Counted from the first letter of the stretch, positions 1 through 11,741 are shown. The stretch: DNA of 64,000 nt from Cricetomys ansorgei (GCA_026225945.1 JAMJFZ010000199.1:64772001-64836000), one strand, 5' to 3'. Notes: a model not told the origin generated them from the letters alone. Program-made: numbers and translations.

Positions 1-760
1 GACAGATAATAAATGATTGTTGTTGTCTTAAGCTATTAGATATCAGGCTACCTGCTACTTAATATAGTTCTCCCACTGAGTTTCATCTTGGCAAGGAAGC
101 TGTGGTCTCCAGGTATGCATGTAAAAGGAGGATATTCAGAAATCACCTGTCTTCTCAAGACCCACTAGCATTATTGTTCTGCTTCACAGCCCCAGTCATT
201 TTCATTTAGTAGAAATTCCTCCTGGGCTCTGATGGATAATTGGACATTATTTCTGGTTTCCACTATTGCTGTACCTTTAATTCTCTTGAGTCTATTTTTG
301 TAAGTAACTCCATTGGAAGGTGGATGAAGATGAATCAGGTGCTCTTATCTCGCTGTCCTCTTAACCAGGAAATGTAGAATCTATAGCAACCTCTGGGGTT
401 TTGATTATACACTTCGTCAGTACACATATTTCAGATCATTGCTTCAAAATATATGCTTGTTCTGTCATCTTATTTATTATTTACAAGCGGCACTTAGGAC
501 TTTATTGTGTGATATGTATATAGGTATAAAATACAAACCTAGAAAATAAGACAGTAAAGTAAATGGAAAAAGTTCTAACATTTTCTTCTTCTATCTTAAT
601 AACTATTTTGCTATGGCCAGCAAATGTGCTTCTTCTCCCTTTTTGGAAGCCACTGGTCATGGTCAACATTTTATATTCCTGTATTATCTGTAAACACCTT
701 ATGCACACAGATTCTGCCATATTTACTTCCTCTAAAACCACTCTATTCATGTTGTATTCA
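1..760. other. Unique sequence, no gene seen
   Basis: No coding region or clear repeat is visible. The first 70 bases loosely resemble the 3' end of an MLT1-type MaLR LTR (a TGTTGT...TTAAGC stretch), but the match is too weak to annotate. The remainder is AT-rich single-copy-like sequence. Confidence 0.4.
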
Positions 761-822
761 TGTGTGTGTATATGTGTGCATATGTATGTCTGTGCACGTG
801 TGTCTGTGTATGTGTGCGCACT
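761..822. repeat. Degenerate TG-rich microsatellite
   Basis: Alternating TG with TATG and TGCA interruptions. The interruptions suggest an old decayed (TG)n tract. Confidence 0.8.
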
Positions 823-863
823 CATCAGAGAACAGTTTTGGGTTTTGCTGCTAAGGAGCTATC

Positions 864-954
864 TTTCCTTTCCTTTCCTTTCCTTTCCATTTCCATTTCC
901 ATTTCATTTCTTTCTTTTCCTTTCATTTCATCTCCTTCCCCTTGTTTTCTTTCT
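864..954. repeat. Polypyrimidine (TTTCC)n-like tract
   Basis: TTTCC pentamers pass into CCATTT hexamers and then mixed C/T sequence. The tract lies at the tail side of the antisense B4 that follows, so it may have grown from that SINE's poly(A) tail. Confidence 0.85.
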
Positions 955-1163
955 TATTTTTGGAGGCAATATCTGATACTGGAACATGAGGCTGGCCTAG
1001 CTGGCTAGCTAGGCTTCTAACCAGTCTTCCAGTCTAACCAGCTCTGGAGTTATAAATATATACCCCCATACCTCTGTTTTTCTCTTATATGGGTACTCAG
1101 TATAAAATTCAGGCTCTAATATATGTGCAGTAAGCAATTTACCAATGGAATTATTGTCCCACC
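955..1163 (-). mobile_element. B4-family SINE, antisense, diverged
   Basis: Read on the minus strand this has the two-part B4 layout: an ID-like, tRNA-derived head at the right (around 1095-1163) followed by a B1-like, 7SL-derived body at the left. Recognisable pieces are the B4 'glued' segment GGCTGGCCTAGCTGGCTAGC and a decayed 'ggagttataaatatatacc' where the family has 'gggattacaggcgtgcacc'. Divergence is high, so this is an old insertion. B4 is a rodent-specific family. Confidence 0.65.
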
Positions 1164-1179
1164 ATACCCCATTAATGTC

Positions 1180-3060
1180 TCATGTTTCTTGAAAGAATGA
1201 ATGAGAGAAAATGTGATGTAATAGGAGAATAACATTTATGTTTCAACATGGCACTAAGTGTGCGAAAGGAAAAACTTGATAAGCTATGGGAAGCATATGA
1301 AACTTAAATTTGGTCCTTTGCTCCTAAAGGTTAAGTTCTAAGTCCAGGTGCATCTTATTCCTAAACTGTTCACTTTTTAGCATTCCCTAAATTACCTGCT
1401 ATCTGAGAAAGGCCCCCGTGCTAAGTGCACTGTTAGAGGAAAGCTTGTGAACTTGTTTATTTCCAGGACATATTGTGTTCTCGTACTTATTTTATCTTCT
1501 CTGGAGACACGCCCAGGCCTCTACATCACACTCTTACACACAAGTCTTCTCCTTTCCCTGTAAACTGGTTTCTAGGCTTGGGTGTCCAGCAAAGAGCCAA
1601 CCCGGTGAAGTTTTTTGTAGCAAGTGCACATGTGTGAGAGGATTGTCTCGGCCATTAACTAGCTTGCTTCCCCAAGACTGGGGCTGCCTGGGTATCTGTC
1701 TTCTTCCATTTCCTGGGGCTGAAGAGTTGTGGCAGACACAGTTATAACCAGCTTGTCAGGTCTATTTGTTCAGCTAAGCATCTCTCTTGCCTGTCAGACG
1801 ACTTGGCTTTTCATCCCCACTTAGGCTTCTGAGATATCTAGTGAATTAAAGCCAATGTTTCTGTTTCCTTCCAGCCCTCCACTGGCTTCCCTGACTGAGG
1901 ATTCACAAGTAATGGGGGACATAGGAGAAGACAGTGAAAGGGCAGAAGGATAGTGTTATCCTATGTGCGCATGTGTGCACACACATATGTATTTAGAAGT
2001 AATGGGAAAACAACCAGGTTGGATTTAGAAGGCTGTAGCTCAATCACTGATCTTTAGATTAATTGTTACTGGATCTTGGCCAAGATAGACCAATGGCTTA
2101 GTAAAAGGGAGTTCTTGAATACAGACACAGAAACTCAGAAAAGAATGTCATAGTGCACATGCTTTTGGTTGCCCTAAACCTTATAAATCCAGGGATGGGC
2201 TAGTCCATGTCCACAAATCTTAGTGGCTTAAATAATTCACTGCTGCAAGTCTATCATGGGTACTGACACCTCTGCCCCACTCAGGAAGTCAGGTGTCAGG
2301 AGAAGCCATCATTTTCCAATGGCTGTGGTAGAGAGAAATGAGAGAAATAAGGGCTCTCATACTGCCAACAACATGCCTGTTGCCCAAAGAGCCATGGCCA
2401 CTTGGAGCATTGCAGCCAAAGTGATTGTGGCAAAGGGATCCCAATAGTGGGAGAGAAAGATGGGCATCAGCTCCTGTGACAGGGCAAGTACCCAGCCTAT
2501 GGCACATCACATGGCCTTTAAAATGGCAGATCCTGGCATACCAGTTGAGCATCAAGATGGGAAAGCCCACCAGGGTGGTGCCTGATTCCCCTGTCTTTAT
2601 GGAAGCCTTGTTCACCAACATCAGCGAAACAGATAGGCTAAGAGCTTAAACATACAAGCCTAAAGATGACTGGACTTTTCCTGACCTTGCCCACTGCCCC
2701 TGCCATAGCAAACTTTAGGTAGGCTGATTGAAGTGTCTAGTAAGCATGGGGCAAAGTGATTGGACCTCTCCCTTATGTAATGCCCCCTTTCCTCTGAGCC
2801 ATGATGTGTGTGCTATGAGCCATGGCACCTGTGCCCTGCTGCATAAGCAATGACTCTCCATCAGAGCAATGTTCTACTAAAGATTACTTACTGGATACAT
2901 AGCCTTCAAGCTTGATTCTATTGTCTTCTCTGACATTCACTCTTCCAAGTTTTCTTAAGGAAAGAATGCTTGGATTCTCTGCTCTGTAACAAAACATCCT
3001 CAAATTCAATGTCCCTTATTCATTTGCAGGGATTTGTGGATTTATCATCTCCTCCAGTCT
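1180..3060. other. Mostly unique sequence, no gene seen
   Basis: No exon-like or domain-like reading was found. Around 2215-2270 there is an 'acaaatcttagtggcttaaa' string typical of old L1-type 3' ends, but the neighbouring bases do not extend the match enough to call an element. Confidence 0.35.
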
Positions 3061-3420
3061 AAACCAGTAGGTTGGCTGGGGCTAGAACTTCTGTATGCCT
3101 AGATGGAGTGACTCATTGGGAGATTTGTCTAGAGAGTAGCAGGATTGGCAGATTGGCTTCAGTTCTCCTGCATGCAAGACTCCACCTGGCTTCTAGGCTT
3201 AGCCTATGACATGGCCACTCGATGGAGTGCCAGTGGAAAGGAAGTAGAAGTAGCCAAGCTAAATTAAGGGTTAGTCCTAAAGCTGAGGCAGTGACAATTT
3301 TGTCATGACCTGTGGGTGGGAATGAACTCCAAGGGTCGCATGCCAGGAGCATGTTTCATTGAGTTGTTGTTACACCCAGCTACCACAGAGTATGGAACTT
3401 GCACACAGACTTATTTGCAA
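3060..3420 (-). mobile_element. Possible ancient L1 3'-end fragment
   Basis: The order of short similarities (a stretch rich in 'ggctggggct', then 'catggccactc', then 'gtgggtgggaatgaact') recalls old mammalian L1 3'-UTR sequence in antisense. Identity is low and no poly(A) or target-site duplication is visible, so this is tentative. Confidence 0.3.
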
Positions 3421-4500
3421 GGTCCTTTGGGAGAAAGAAGAAGGAGTAGCTGACTTTACCCATGGAAACAGGAGCAGATCATAGAGGATGTGATACTTGG
3501 GGAACAGGGATGGCTTGTCTTTTCACAGAGGGTGAATAGTTTCTGGAACTATTTGCTTAAGGAACCATTTTTATCCTAATTTTGGCACTAAAAATATATA
3601 GTAAGTCATTAGTGGAGTCAGGAGAGGCCAGAGAGAGCACAGTATTGGCAAGATGTAGCCACACCTTTAAAAGCTGCCAGTGCCTTCCCAGCTTCTGACA
3701 CCTCAAGAATCAGAGTTTCAAGTAGATAAATTATGTAACTGGAGCTCTGGAGAAAAAGCAGGGTGGGGGGAGTAAGATAACTCACGTTGCCTTCTTTGTT
3801 TACAGTCAGTTATTTTCCTCTTTTCACCACTTTGGAGACACATTTGAATTATTTACCCAATAACAATATAAACAACCCACGTTTGGCATATGCTATCATG
3901 AATGGAAGACTTCCACCACCATCGTGATTTCTGATTCAGAGCATGATGTAAGAGTCCATCAGAACAGACACTGCTCACCCTCATTTTACCAGCAACCCAG
4001 TCTCTTCTACTTTGGAGCAATCTGACTCTCGGTAACATAAAACAAAAATATCAGTTCTCGTCACCTTGCCCTGGACATGGGCCTTCTGGTTGACTAGGTA
4101 CACTAGCTGGGTTCAGCTGGGTGGCTTTGGTTCAGGGTGTATGGGTCTGGCTGAGTCTGCACCCTGTTTATAGATTGGGTTGAGGACTAGATCATGGGAT
4201 GAAGAATCAACAGTCTCCTTGGAGAAGCCCAGAAGCAAACAGCAAGCCCAGTGGAAACCCATTATCACAGTTCCCTCTCCTGCTTCTGGCAGCTAAAATG
4301 CTAGCACATGATCAGGTAGAAGCAGAGAACAGAAGGACAAGAAGTGAAGAGCCCTGTTCCTGTGATGTGAAGAATCAGACCGGATTCAATCTGCCACCAC
4401 AGAAAAGGGAACTAAGACTGGAGAAATTAAGGTTAATTCCCTATATTTTATAGGATTAAAATATAAATCCTTTGAGTCAAAGTCACATCCTTCTGCTGTA
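3420..4500. other. Unique sequence, no feature seen
   Basis: Ordinary non-coding sequence with short chance open frames only. No repeat family was recognised. Confidence 0.4.
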
Positions 4501-4529
4501 CTACACCAACACATAACTCACAGGAACCT

Positions 4530-4745
4530 TCAGTGATATTTGTGTTTCTGTCTCTGGCTTATTAAAATTCTCCAGTTTCATTCACGTTACCACAGATGTC
4601 AAGTATCCTTTTGATAGCTGAATAATACTCCACCATACATATATGCCACAGTTCCTTTTGAAATCTATCTATGGATGGATTCTTAGATTGTTCATATAAT
4701 TGGGGTACTAAGAATAATGCTGTAGTGGACATGGAAGTGTAGCAA
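4530..4745 (-). mobile_element. L1 fragment (end of ORF2), antisense
   Basis: The plus strand reads the reverse complement of the conserved end of L1 ORF2: 'tagctgaataatactccacc', then a 'catatatgcca' stretch, then 'atctatggatggattcttag'. The same order is found in old mammalian L1 copies. It is 5'-truncated and diverged, and the coding frame is lost. Confidence 0.7.
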
Positions 4746-4807
4746 ATTCCTGAGACTCTTACAATTTCTTTAAATACTTAACCAAACAAAGGGTTGCTGG
4801 TAACTGA

Positions 4808-4855
4808 AAAAAAAAAAAAAAGAAAATCTTAAAAAACAAAACAAAACAGCAAAAC
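4808..4855. repeat. A-rich low-complexity tract
   Basis: A run of about 14 A is followed by AAAAC/AAACA repeats. It resembles an isolated retroelement tail, but no element body is recognised beside it. Confidence 0.8.
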
Positions 4856-5654
4856 AGCACCAACAAAACAGCAGTATGTGAGGAAGCTTTTGGTGCTGCT
4901 GGAATTATGCACCCATAACCTTCTTTGTTTATATGTGTGACAGACAAGAAGAGGTGGCCATCTTTCTGATTCCCTATATGCATGAAGGGAAAGGCTGGTT
5001 GGTGGGGCCCAGTTAGCTGCTGGGTTGATGACTGGGTGGTAGTGTCAGGGAGGTAGAGATTTCAAAATGGAAGAAATAGGAATGAGTGCAGGTTCCCACC
5101 ACAGAGGAGCAGGTAAGGATGGTGGCATCAGTGGCTTCGAGAACGGGTTAAGGAGGACTCAGTGTGGGGAAAGCAGGCATCAAGACCTGAGCATGAGCAT
5201 CTGCTCAAGGGTGTTTCACTAACCGAGTGATTTTTAAGCCAGGATCTTCAGAATGGGGCTATCCTAACTCCATGTAACCTGCAGTATTTTGTTGCATCCA
5301 GCAATTTATAAACCTTGCATCAGCTGTAGGGGGGAAAAAAAAGCAGAGGAGAATTATGCATTAGGATCTGGATTTTCATTTTTCCGTCTTATAACAAACA
5401 GATAATTGAGATTCAGTGGCCCTGTACTCCTGATGGGTGGTAACCTCTGGGAGTTGAATGACAGTGACTTCCTTTTGTTGGAGAAGAAACTTGCAGTGTG
5501 TGTGTCACTGTCCCCAAGGATCCATCTGTTTGGCAGACTGCCTGGCTTCTAACCTAGATTATCTGCCTGAATCCATCAGAAACATGAGTTTGGGGACCTT
5601 GGCCTTATGTGGAATTTCAGATTTAAGCCTTGCATGCCTCTGAGGTTGCTATGA

Positions 5655-5792
5655 GAATTTATTGCAGTATAATTAAAAAATTAAAATTGCATATATTTAA
5701 GGTATACAATGTAAATATTTGATGTGTCCTTGTATTGGATAATGGCTACCACCATCAAATAAATTTGTACTTCCTTTATCACACATAGTTCC
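5655..5792 (-). mobile_element. Old L1 3'-region fragment, antisense
   Basis: The stretch 'catatatttaaggtataca' followed by 'tggctaccaccatcaaat' matches the antisense of old mammalian L1 3' sequence. It stops where the retroviral LTR begins at 5793, consistent with the LTR element having inserted into or beside older L1 DNA. Confidence 0.6.
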
Positions 5793-6168
5793 TGTTGTGA
5801 AGTATCCACCAGGGAAGACTACTCAGACACAGGTTCAAGCCAACAGAAAGTCTTTAATAGCTGGCCAGCAATTATACTAGGTGTTCGGGATCCAAGTACA
5901 GTCCACAGTCTTTCTCAGAGTGGACTTTTAAGCTCAAAAGCCACATCTTGGGTTGACATATTCCAGTTAGCAAGAACAGTTAGCCGGAAGCAGAACAACA
6001 GAAGCCAAAAGGCAAGGTTAGTACATTTAATGAGTTTCTAAGAGCTATGGACTTTGATGGTCTTTGTTCTCGTTTTGGTATGTGTTTGGAACCCATATGG
6101 TGGGTTCCATAGCCTGAATGGTTCTTCAATCAAGGCTTCAGTTGTACTAAGGGCTGGGGCCTGTTACA
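5793..6168 (-). mobile_element. ERV LTR, minus strand (3' LTR of a class I remnant)
   Basis: This 376-base block has LTR termini (plus strand TGTTGTG...GTTACA, so TG...CA). On the minus strand it contains ATTAAA just before a candidate R/U5 junction, near 5853-5858, a common poly(A) signal variant. Directly upstream on the minus strand lies a decayed gammaretrovirus-like env end, so this is best read as the 3' LTR of the same insertion. No partner 5' LTR is visible in the window, and no clean target-site duplication was found. The LTR family name is not known to me. Confidence 0.65.
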
Positions 6169-6254
6169 TTGCCCACTGGTTCTATGGACATGAATCAGTT
6201 TGTGGATTCATCTGTGTAGGTAAGGGGTTATAGCATCCCCTTAGCCCTAGTAGT

Positions 6255-6640
6255 TTAATAATTTATTTGCTGAATATTTAGGCACTTGAGCAAGCAGGGT
6301 CCTAAAGTGAGAGCTAGGAGCAAAAGGATTAATGGCCCAGCAATGACCATAATTAATTAACAAGGGGGACCAGGAGAACAAAGATTGGTCGCAGTTGTTA
6401 GATTCTTGGTGTGTTCTTTCTGTTTCCTGAAGGTTATTTTGACCATGGCTGTATGATCTAGGAGATTCCCCAAACATATTGAGCCTACCACTGAAAGTCT
6501 GTACATCTTTGGTCAGCATCACTTCATTTCCTCTGAGGCTGTAATATAATTCGAAGTCCTTCTTTCCAGAGAGGTGTCACCATACTTCAAGAACACTTGG
6601 ATGTAGTCACAGTTGGTTCCCTAGACCCCTAACAATGTTT
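6255..6640 (-). pseudogene. Decayed gammaretrovirus-like env (TM end)
   Basis: Minus-strand reading from about 6350 down to a stop at 6255-6257 gives the hallmark of a gammaretroviral transmembrane subunit: a GPLI motif, a leucine-rich membrane span, an LGPC motif and a short cytoplasmic tail. Just upstream, a second frame (codons near 6360-6400) carries the S-W-S-P segment that normally precedes the membrane span, so a frameshift separates the two. The immunosuppressive/CX6CC region farther upstream (about 6500-6600) is only vaguely recognisable and is broken by stops. It cannot encode a working envelope. The stop lies 87 bases from the LTR, the expected env-to-LTR spacing. Confidence 0.65.
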
Positions 6641-6644
6641 TACT

Positions 6645-6913
6645 CTGGAACCTGGATTGAAGATCCCTGCTTTTAAAAATGGGTCCTGTGTGTCTTTGTA
6701 CCATGGTTTACATGGGCACTTCCCATGATGACGCTCACTTTTCCATACAGTATGGTCTGTTCTCCTCTCACTTCCCTGACACTCCCTCCTCTCACCTGTT
6801 CCACACCCTGTCCACCTGTCTGTATGTCCTATTTAGCTGTGTGTAAGGCCCTTCTAGCCTCTTTTGTCTGTTCCAGTTCAGAGTCTCTCTGCACAGGCAT
6901 TCCCGTGCACGTA

Positions 6914-6950
<37 letters not shown>

Positions 6951-7830
6951 CAGGAGATGGAAAGGCCAGCTCTCATGCACCCTGCAATTCTGGGCTTCCG
7001 TCTTCATTCCTTTCTTGCTATCTTCCATTTGCCAGTCAGTTATAAATAGCTTACAGAAGATTTTTATTTCCAGCTTCGAAGTGACATGTGCTGTCAGCAG
7101 CACCACAAAACACTTCATTGATGTTTTTAAGGGGGTGGGGAAGAGGAAATCAAATTGCTTATTTGCCCAAAGCGATGTTCAGTGAACTCAAATTCATTGA
7201 CTCGCTGTGGGACTCTGCTTTTCCTAAGAGAATGGATTGTCAAACTTAGACTGCAGGTAGCCTTCAGGCTGAATGGCTGGACCTCCTCACATTAATTTGG
7301 TCAAAGATTCACCTCAAGGAGGAAGGTTGAGGGTCTACACAGCACTCCAAGCCTGGGATGAATCCCATGAGGCACGGGGGTGGGGATAGCTACTTCTGAA
7401 AGCTTTGGGGCCTTGTCTGAAAAGTATAAATGATTGTTTCTCAGTCTAAGGCAAGTTGAGACAAAGCAAGAGATAGAGAAGAAATTCCTTAGCATGCTGA
7501 GCCACCACAATGGGAGCAAGTCACAGCCAGAGCTTTGCAATTACAGAGAGAAGGGGCTGTGTGAGACATTGGGTTATGACTGGGGTGCTTTCATTGACAA
7601 TATTCAGAATAAGGGGGAATGAGCGAGCAGAGACAATGAAAGGCAAATAATTTGGTTATAGTCTTTGAGGCCAGGTCACAAGTCCAGTACAAAGTTCTGA
7701 GAAGCTGGGGATGTCTGATTTGACTCAGTAGCTTAAAAGATGTTCTCAACTTGCTCTTCTGCGCCTGCCAGCTCACGGAGTTCTCACTGTATTCTCAGTG
7801 TTCCCCCCAGCACTGGTCAACGTCTTTTGA
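6645..7830. other. Mostly unique sequence around a CA repeat
   Basis: Apart from the microsatellite at 6914-6948 I recognise nothing. The stretch 7090-7220 is evenly composed and repeat-free, which is compatible with constraint, but nothing in it identifies a function. Confidence 0.35.
6914..6948. repeat. (CA)n microsatellite
   Basis: A perfect alternating AC tract of about 35 bases, about 17 dinucleotide units and without interruptions, so probably length-polymorphic. Confidence 0.95.
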
Positions 7831-7834
7831 CATG

Positions 7835-7965
7835 GAAATCATTATTAGTGCACCTATTCGATAGCTGAGATAACTAGGGTATGAAAAGGTGAATTTACTT
7901 GCTGGAAAGCAGTAGTAGAAATGCTGAGACTAGCAGTTTGGTCCTATAGTTCAGATTCCTAACCT
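7835..7965 (-). mobile_element. MIR fragment, antisense
   Basis: The order 'attattagtgcacc', 'gctgagataactag' and 'gtgaatttacttgctgg' follows the antisense MIR core (cattttacagatgagg... acttgcccaagg). This is an ancient tRNA-derived SINE. Confidence 0.5.
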
Positions 7966-8529
7966 ATTTGCATTGTTATTGATGAGGAAACCTCAGAGTG
8001 GAACGTAGCTTTAGTACCTCATAGGAAAAACCAAGAGCATGAACAGCCTGCTTATTGTTAGTCCCTAGATGTCTCATACTTCCCAAGGGATAGAGAAACA
8101 GTTAGACCCTGAGCTAACAGAACCACCCTAGCTCTTATCACTTTGGACTCTTAATAAGGAAGATAACAAAAGCTAATCCATGTCCTGACTTTTAACCTTA
8201 TTCTGAGATAGCCATCACTTGCTAGGTTACCTGCCACAGTGGCATATGCTAACCAAACTGATCATCTTTTCCTTCTTAAAGCGACAGATAGGTTTAGGGG
8301 CAGAGAGAGACCTAGAATATAGAACAGAGATTCCAATCCTGCTTTCACTTAGAATTTCTTAGCATTAAAACTGAGTAGGGAAGGGGGATGAACTAGGAGT
8401 TTCTCAGGGCTTAGCTCATTCAATCTTCTCTGGGATACTATTAAGGAGACCCATTTTCCTCATGCTATAAATGAGGAATTTGAAATGATAACTTATATTT
8501 ACTGGTTTGCTTGGTTTCCCCCACTGTGC

Positions 8530-8640
8530 TGGAGTAGAAGCCCCTAGGTGTGGTGACTTTAGCGATTTGATTCATTGTCATGTCTCCAGTGACTAGCATG
8601 GTCCCAGGCTCTACAGTGCTTGGAATAAATGCATAACAGA
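8530..8640 (+). mobile_element. L2 3'-end fragment
   Basis: It ends with 'gtgcttggaataaatgcat', the decayed form of the L2 end 'tgcctggcacatagtaggtgctcaataaat', preceded by the CT-rich segment expected in that position. Confidence 0.5.
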
Positions 8641-9024
8641 AATTGTCTCAGTATGGGGTGCCATAATGGAACTGAGGTCTGTATAAATATACCAAGAAGA
8701 AAAAGTCAGATACAGTTGTTCTGGAGAACTAGAGATGATCAGAGTGATTGGGATGCAGCTAATGTGCACACCCTGGGAATCTCCCAACGGGACTGAAGAG
8801 AAGTCCATATTAGTTATCCACCTCAAGCCAGTGTGTGCCCAACGAGTTCCTTCCGTGTGCCTAGCAGGAAGTAACATGAAAGAAATATGAGTCAAGCATC
8901 ACCTCAGCTTTTGAGAAGTTTCTCTTCTCCATAGGTAATCCAGATGATGAGCACACTAATAAAGTTTATTATCTGTTCCTTCATGTGTAAACTGAGGACT
9001 TATGACTTTTTGCTGGCTCTGGTC

Positions 9025-9741
9025 TGTTATGGTTTGAGTGTAGATGTCCCTGACAGGTGCCTGTGTTTGAACATCAACACCCTGTTGATGGTGCTGTTTT
9101 GGGAAGTGGTAACCTAGCTTGTAGGAGTGGGTCACTGACTGTGGGTTTTGCAGCATGTCCTAGTTAGGGTTTCTATTGCTTCGACAAGACACTGTGACCA
9201 AAAAGCAAGTTGGGGAGGAAAGGGTTTATTTGACTTATACTTCCATGCTGTACTCCATCATTGAAGGAAACCAGGACAGGAACTCAAACAGGGCAGGAAC
9301 CTGGAGGCTGGAGCTGATGTAAAAGGAAGGCTGATGCTTACCGGCTTGCTCCTTATGACTTGCTCAGCCTGCTTTCTTATAGAAGCCAGGATCATCAGCC
9401 CAGAGATCACTCCATCCACAATTGGCTGTGTACCCCCTCACCAATCACTAATTAAGAAAATGCTCTACAGGCTGGCCCACAGCCAGATCTTATGGAGGCA
9501 TTTTTTCAATTGAGGTTTCCTCATCTCAGGTGACTATAGTTTGTGTCAAGTTGACATAAATCTAGATACACAGGGTGTATCTGCCTGCAATTCTGGCTAG
9601 AGCTCACTGCTTCTTAATCTGCCACGAGCCTAGGAATCCTTTCTTAGCAAGATGGACAGAGACCATGAGACAAAGTAAATCTTCCCTCCTTTAAGCTGTT
9701 TCAGTCAGGTATTTTGTCAAGGCTACAAGAACAGTAACTAA
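9025..9741 (+). mobile_element. MaLR-type LTR split by a later insertion
   Basis: The left part (9025-9155) starts TGTTATGGTTTGAGTGTAGA, the typical start of MaLR LTRs. The right part (about 9573-9741) has the typical end: 'gacaaagtaaatcttccctc', then 'caggtattttgtcaaggc', then 'acagtaacta'. The two halves join logically if 9156-9572 is removed, giving an LTR of about 300 bases. The element resembles the rodent MTE group. No coding sequence is present. Confidence 0.75.
9156..9572. mobile_element. Rodent interspersed repeat (L1-3'UTR/RMER1-like)
   Basis: It begins TGTCCTAGTTAGGGTTTCTA and runs through 'caagttggggaggaaaggg', 'caggaactcaaacagggc' and 'ttgtgtcaagttgacataa', ending near ACACA. 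This is a common rodent repeat that I place only as L1-3'-UTR-like or RMER1-like. It interrupts the MaLR LTR and is less diverged, so it is the younger insertion. No poly(A)/T tail is visible at either edge. TG...CA ends leave an LTR-type origin open. Confidence 0.6.
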
Positions 9742-9744
9742 TTC

Positions 9745-10845
9745 CAGGTCTTCTTCCTAGACCATGAACTCGGATACAGTAGCTCTTTGTGTCCCCAACA
9801 GATGGGAGACAAGCATTTTGGTACACTTAATTTATCATTAAGTGCTGAGACAATGAGATGGGAGAGACGAACAGGAAGGATAGCCTCATAAAGGGCTGTT
9901 GATGAGTGATAACGCCCAGGCAGGTAATGGGGACTTTGTCTCATAGGGGACCTCTGGGAGCCTGTTTCAAGCATAGCACAGAACTGTCCCACTACAAGCT
10001 GAGGAAGCAGGGATCTGTTTTCCTAATTGTCATGTGTTCCTTTTTTGAGCTTTGGTTGTTCCTGGGAATTGATCCAGTTGGTCCCAGCTCTGAGCAACAG
10101 TGTCCCTCCATCAGAGAGCACCCTCCCATAGAGGTGCAAGGAGCCTTTGGTGTATGTAGAAATTATCATCAGGAGTCCCTGGGTGGTCTGAGGGAATGAC
10201 AGAGGAACCATTAACACGGCTGTGTAGCAGGGACCATCTTTCGTTCATTCGCCTCTGAAGCCTCAGGTGGAACATGCTGGGCTCATTTGCATTGAATAAA
10301 TACATTCTCCAGTCCTGACTTTGCACAGCTTCAAGCCTTCTGAAGTAACAATGGCCACTGAATGACAAAGTGGTGCAATGTTACCTTGTTGTGGAACAGA
10401 GAATAGTGATAACCAGCTCCAGGTTGAATGTGGAGCTCAAAAGAGGCTGAAGAAGCCCGGTGCCTGCCAGGGAGGCCGGAGCCTTCCTGTGAAGAATCAG
10501 TGAGATCTCCAAGAACATGAGGCAGTCTAATGGTCAGGGCTAGGCACCAACAGAGAGAAAGAAAAGAGAGACCCTTTATGCTACCACCTAGCCCCATGTA
10601 AACCTTTAATACCTATTGCTCCATGCCCACCTCTAATCCCTCATTAAAATGCTTCTAGCTTTCCTTGCCATGCCTGGACTTGGCCATCCTGGTCTGCACT
10701 ACTTTCTCAGTGTCTATTGCCTTGCTCTGATTTCCTAGTTCCCAGAGTGGGCCCCTCTCTCCTATGTAGCTTCTTCTTACACCCTCTAACTAAAAAGAGA
10801 CTTGCTGTAGGGACAGAGTAGACACCAGTGAACATGAACTTTAGG
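9745..10845. other. Unique sequence, no gene seen
   Basis: No repeat or exon signal is convincing. A CT-rich stretch at 10600-10790 may be a worn L2 remnant. Confidence 0.35.
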
Positions 10846-10849
10846 CCTG

Positions 10850-11020
10850 GCTCTGTATTCATACCTGGATACGTTTAGAAAGTATCTTTCAATTTTGAGC
10901 CTCTTCTTTAGTAGGGAGAAGGACATAAGATCCCTCTGACATCACTGTGCTGCTGTGAAAGCTAAATGTATAAGGGACTGGGACAGGCCTGAGTCACAGG
11001 TGTGCTCTAAAAATGGCTAA
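10850..11020 (+). mobile_element. MIR, sense
   Basis: 'ttttgagcctcttctttag' corresponds to the 'tctgtgcctcagtttcctcat' core. It is followed by 'gtgctgctgtgaaagctaaa' (MIR 'gggttgttgtgaggattaaa') and a decayed 3' end. The order and spacing agree with MIR over about 150 bases. Confidence 0.65.
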
Positions 11021-11024
11021 GTCA

Positions 11025-11730
11025 GGAGGACACTAATCTCTCCCTCATAGGGTAAGGGCATGAGACAGTTGCTTAAAACACTTGTGCTGGTCTCAGCATA
11101 TAGGAGATACTTTGCATGGCATTGTCTTTGTAAGTACTGTGCATTACCTCCAAGACCTTATTTGCTTTCTCAATACATTCCAGCCTTAAGTGTCTCCTGC
11201 CAGACACTGCTTCTTGTACTATGGCATGTGTGTAAAGCAATAGGAGTGAGACTCAAGGATCTGGGAAACATGGAGAGTGCATAGGGAAGTTTAGGTGGAG
11301 AGGACATGGCCTGATTAGGGGGTACTTTCTCTTTCCCTTTCCCTGCTGTGTAACCTGAGTAAGTACTCCCCTCTCAGTCCTGATCCTGGTGGGATCTGCA
11401 GTGGGAGGCATTGTGCCTGTTGCTGGGGTTGTTGGAGAGACTAAGTGGATAGCTTACTCACTGGCTTGCTGCTTGTTCGGGAGGGTGAGGAGGAGGTGAC
11501 AGTGTGTCTGGAAGGCTGGAAGCAGAGAGCTGAAGAGTGTTATTTGAGACAGACTCTGTTTTTCGCTGTGATATTGAGAGAGCTGCTTTCCTGCTCAAAA
11601 GGTTCCTCTTTTGCAAGTTGGATCTAACAAGCCATTGTTATATGTTTTTGTAGTTGTATGAAGATCAGAGGACACAATGAAAGAATGAATGTTCTGTAAA
11701 ATGTACTAGACATAAACGTTAAAGGTAATT
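11025..11730. other. Unique sequence, no gene seen
   Basis: No repeat, exon or RNA signal was recognised. Composition is ordinary. Confidence 0.4.
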
Positions 11731-11741
11731 GTTGCTGCCTC

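Noticed and set aside
563..976. 137-codon plus-strand frame rich in F, L, S, P and V/C
   Set aside because: It runs through the TG-rich and TTTCC tracts; the length and composition come from low-complexity DNA.
2256..2649. Overlapping short frames on both strands, considered as a processed pseudogene
   Set aside because: No protein family was recognised, and there is no poly(A) tract or target-site duplication.
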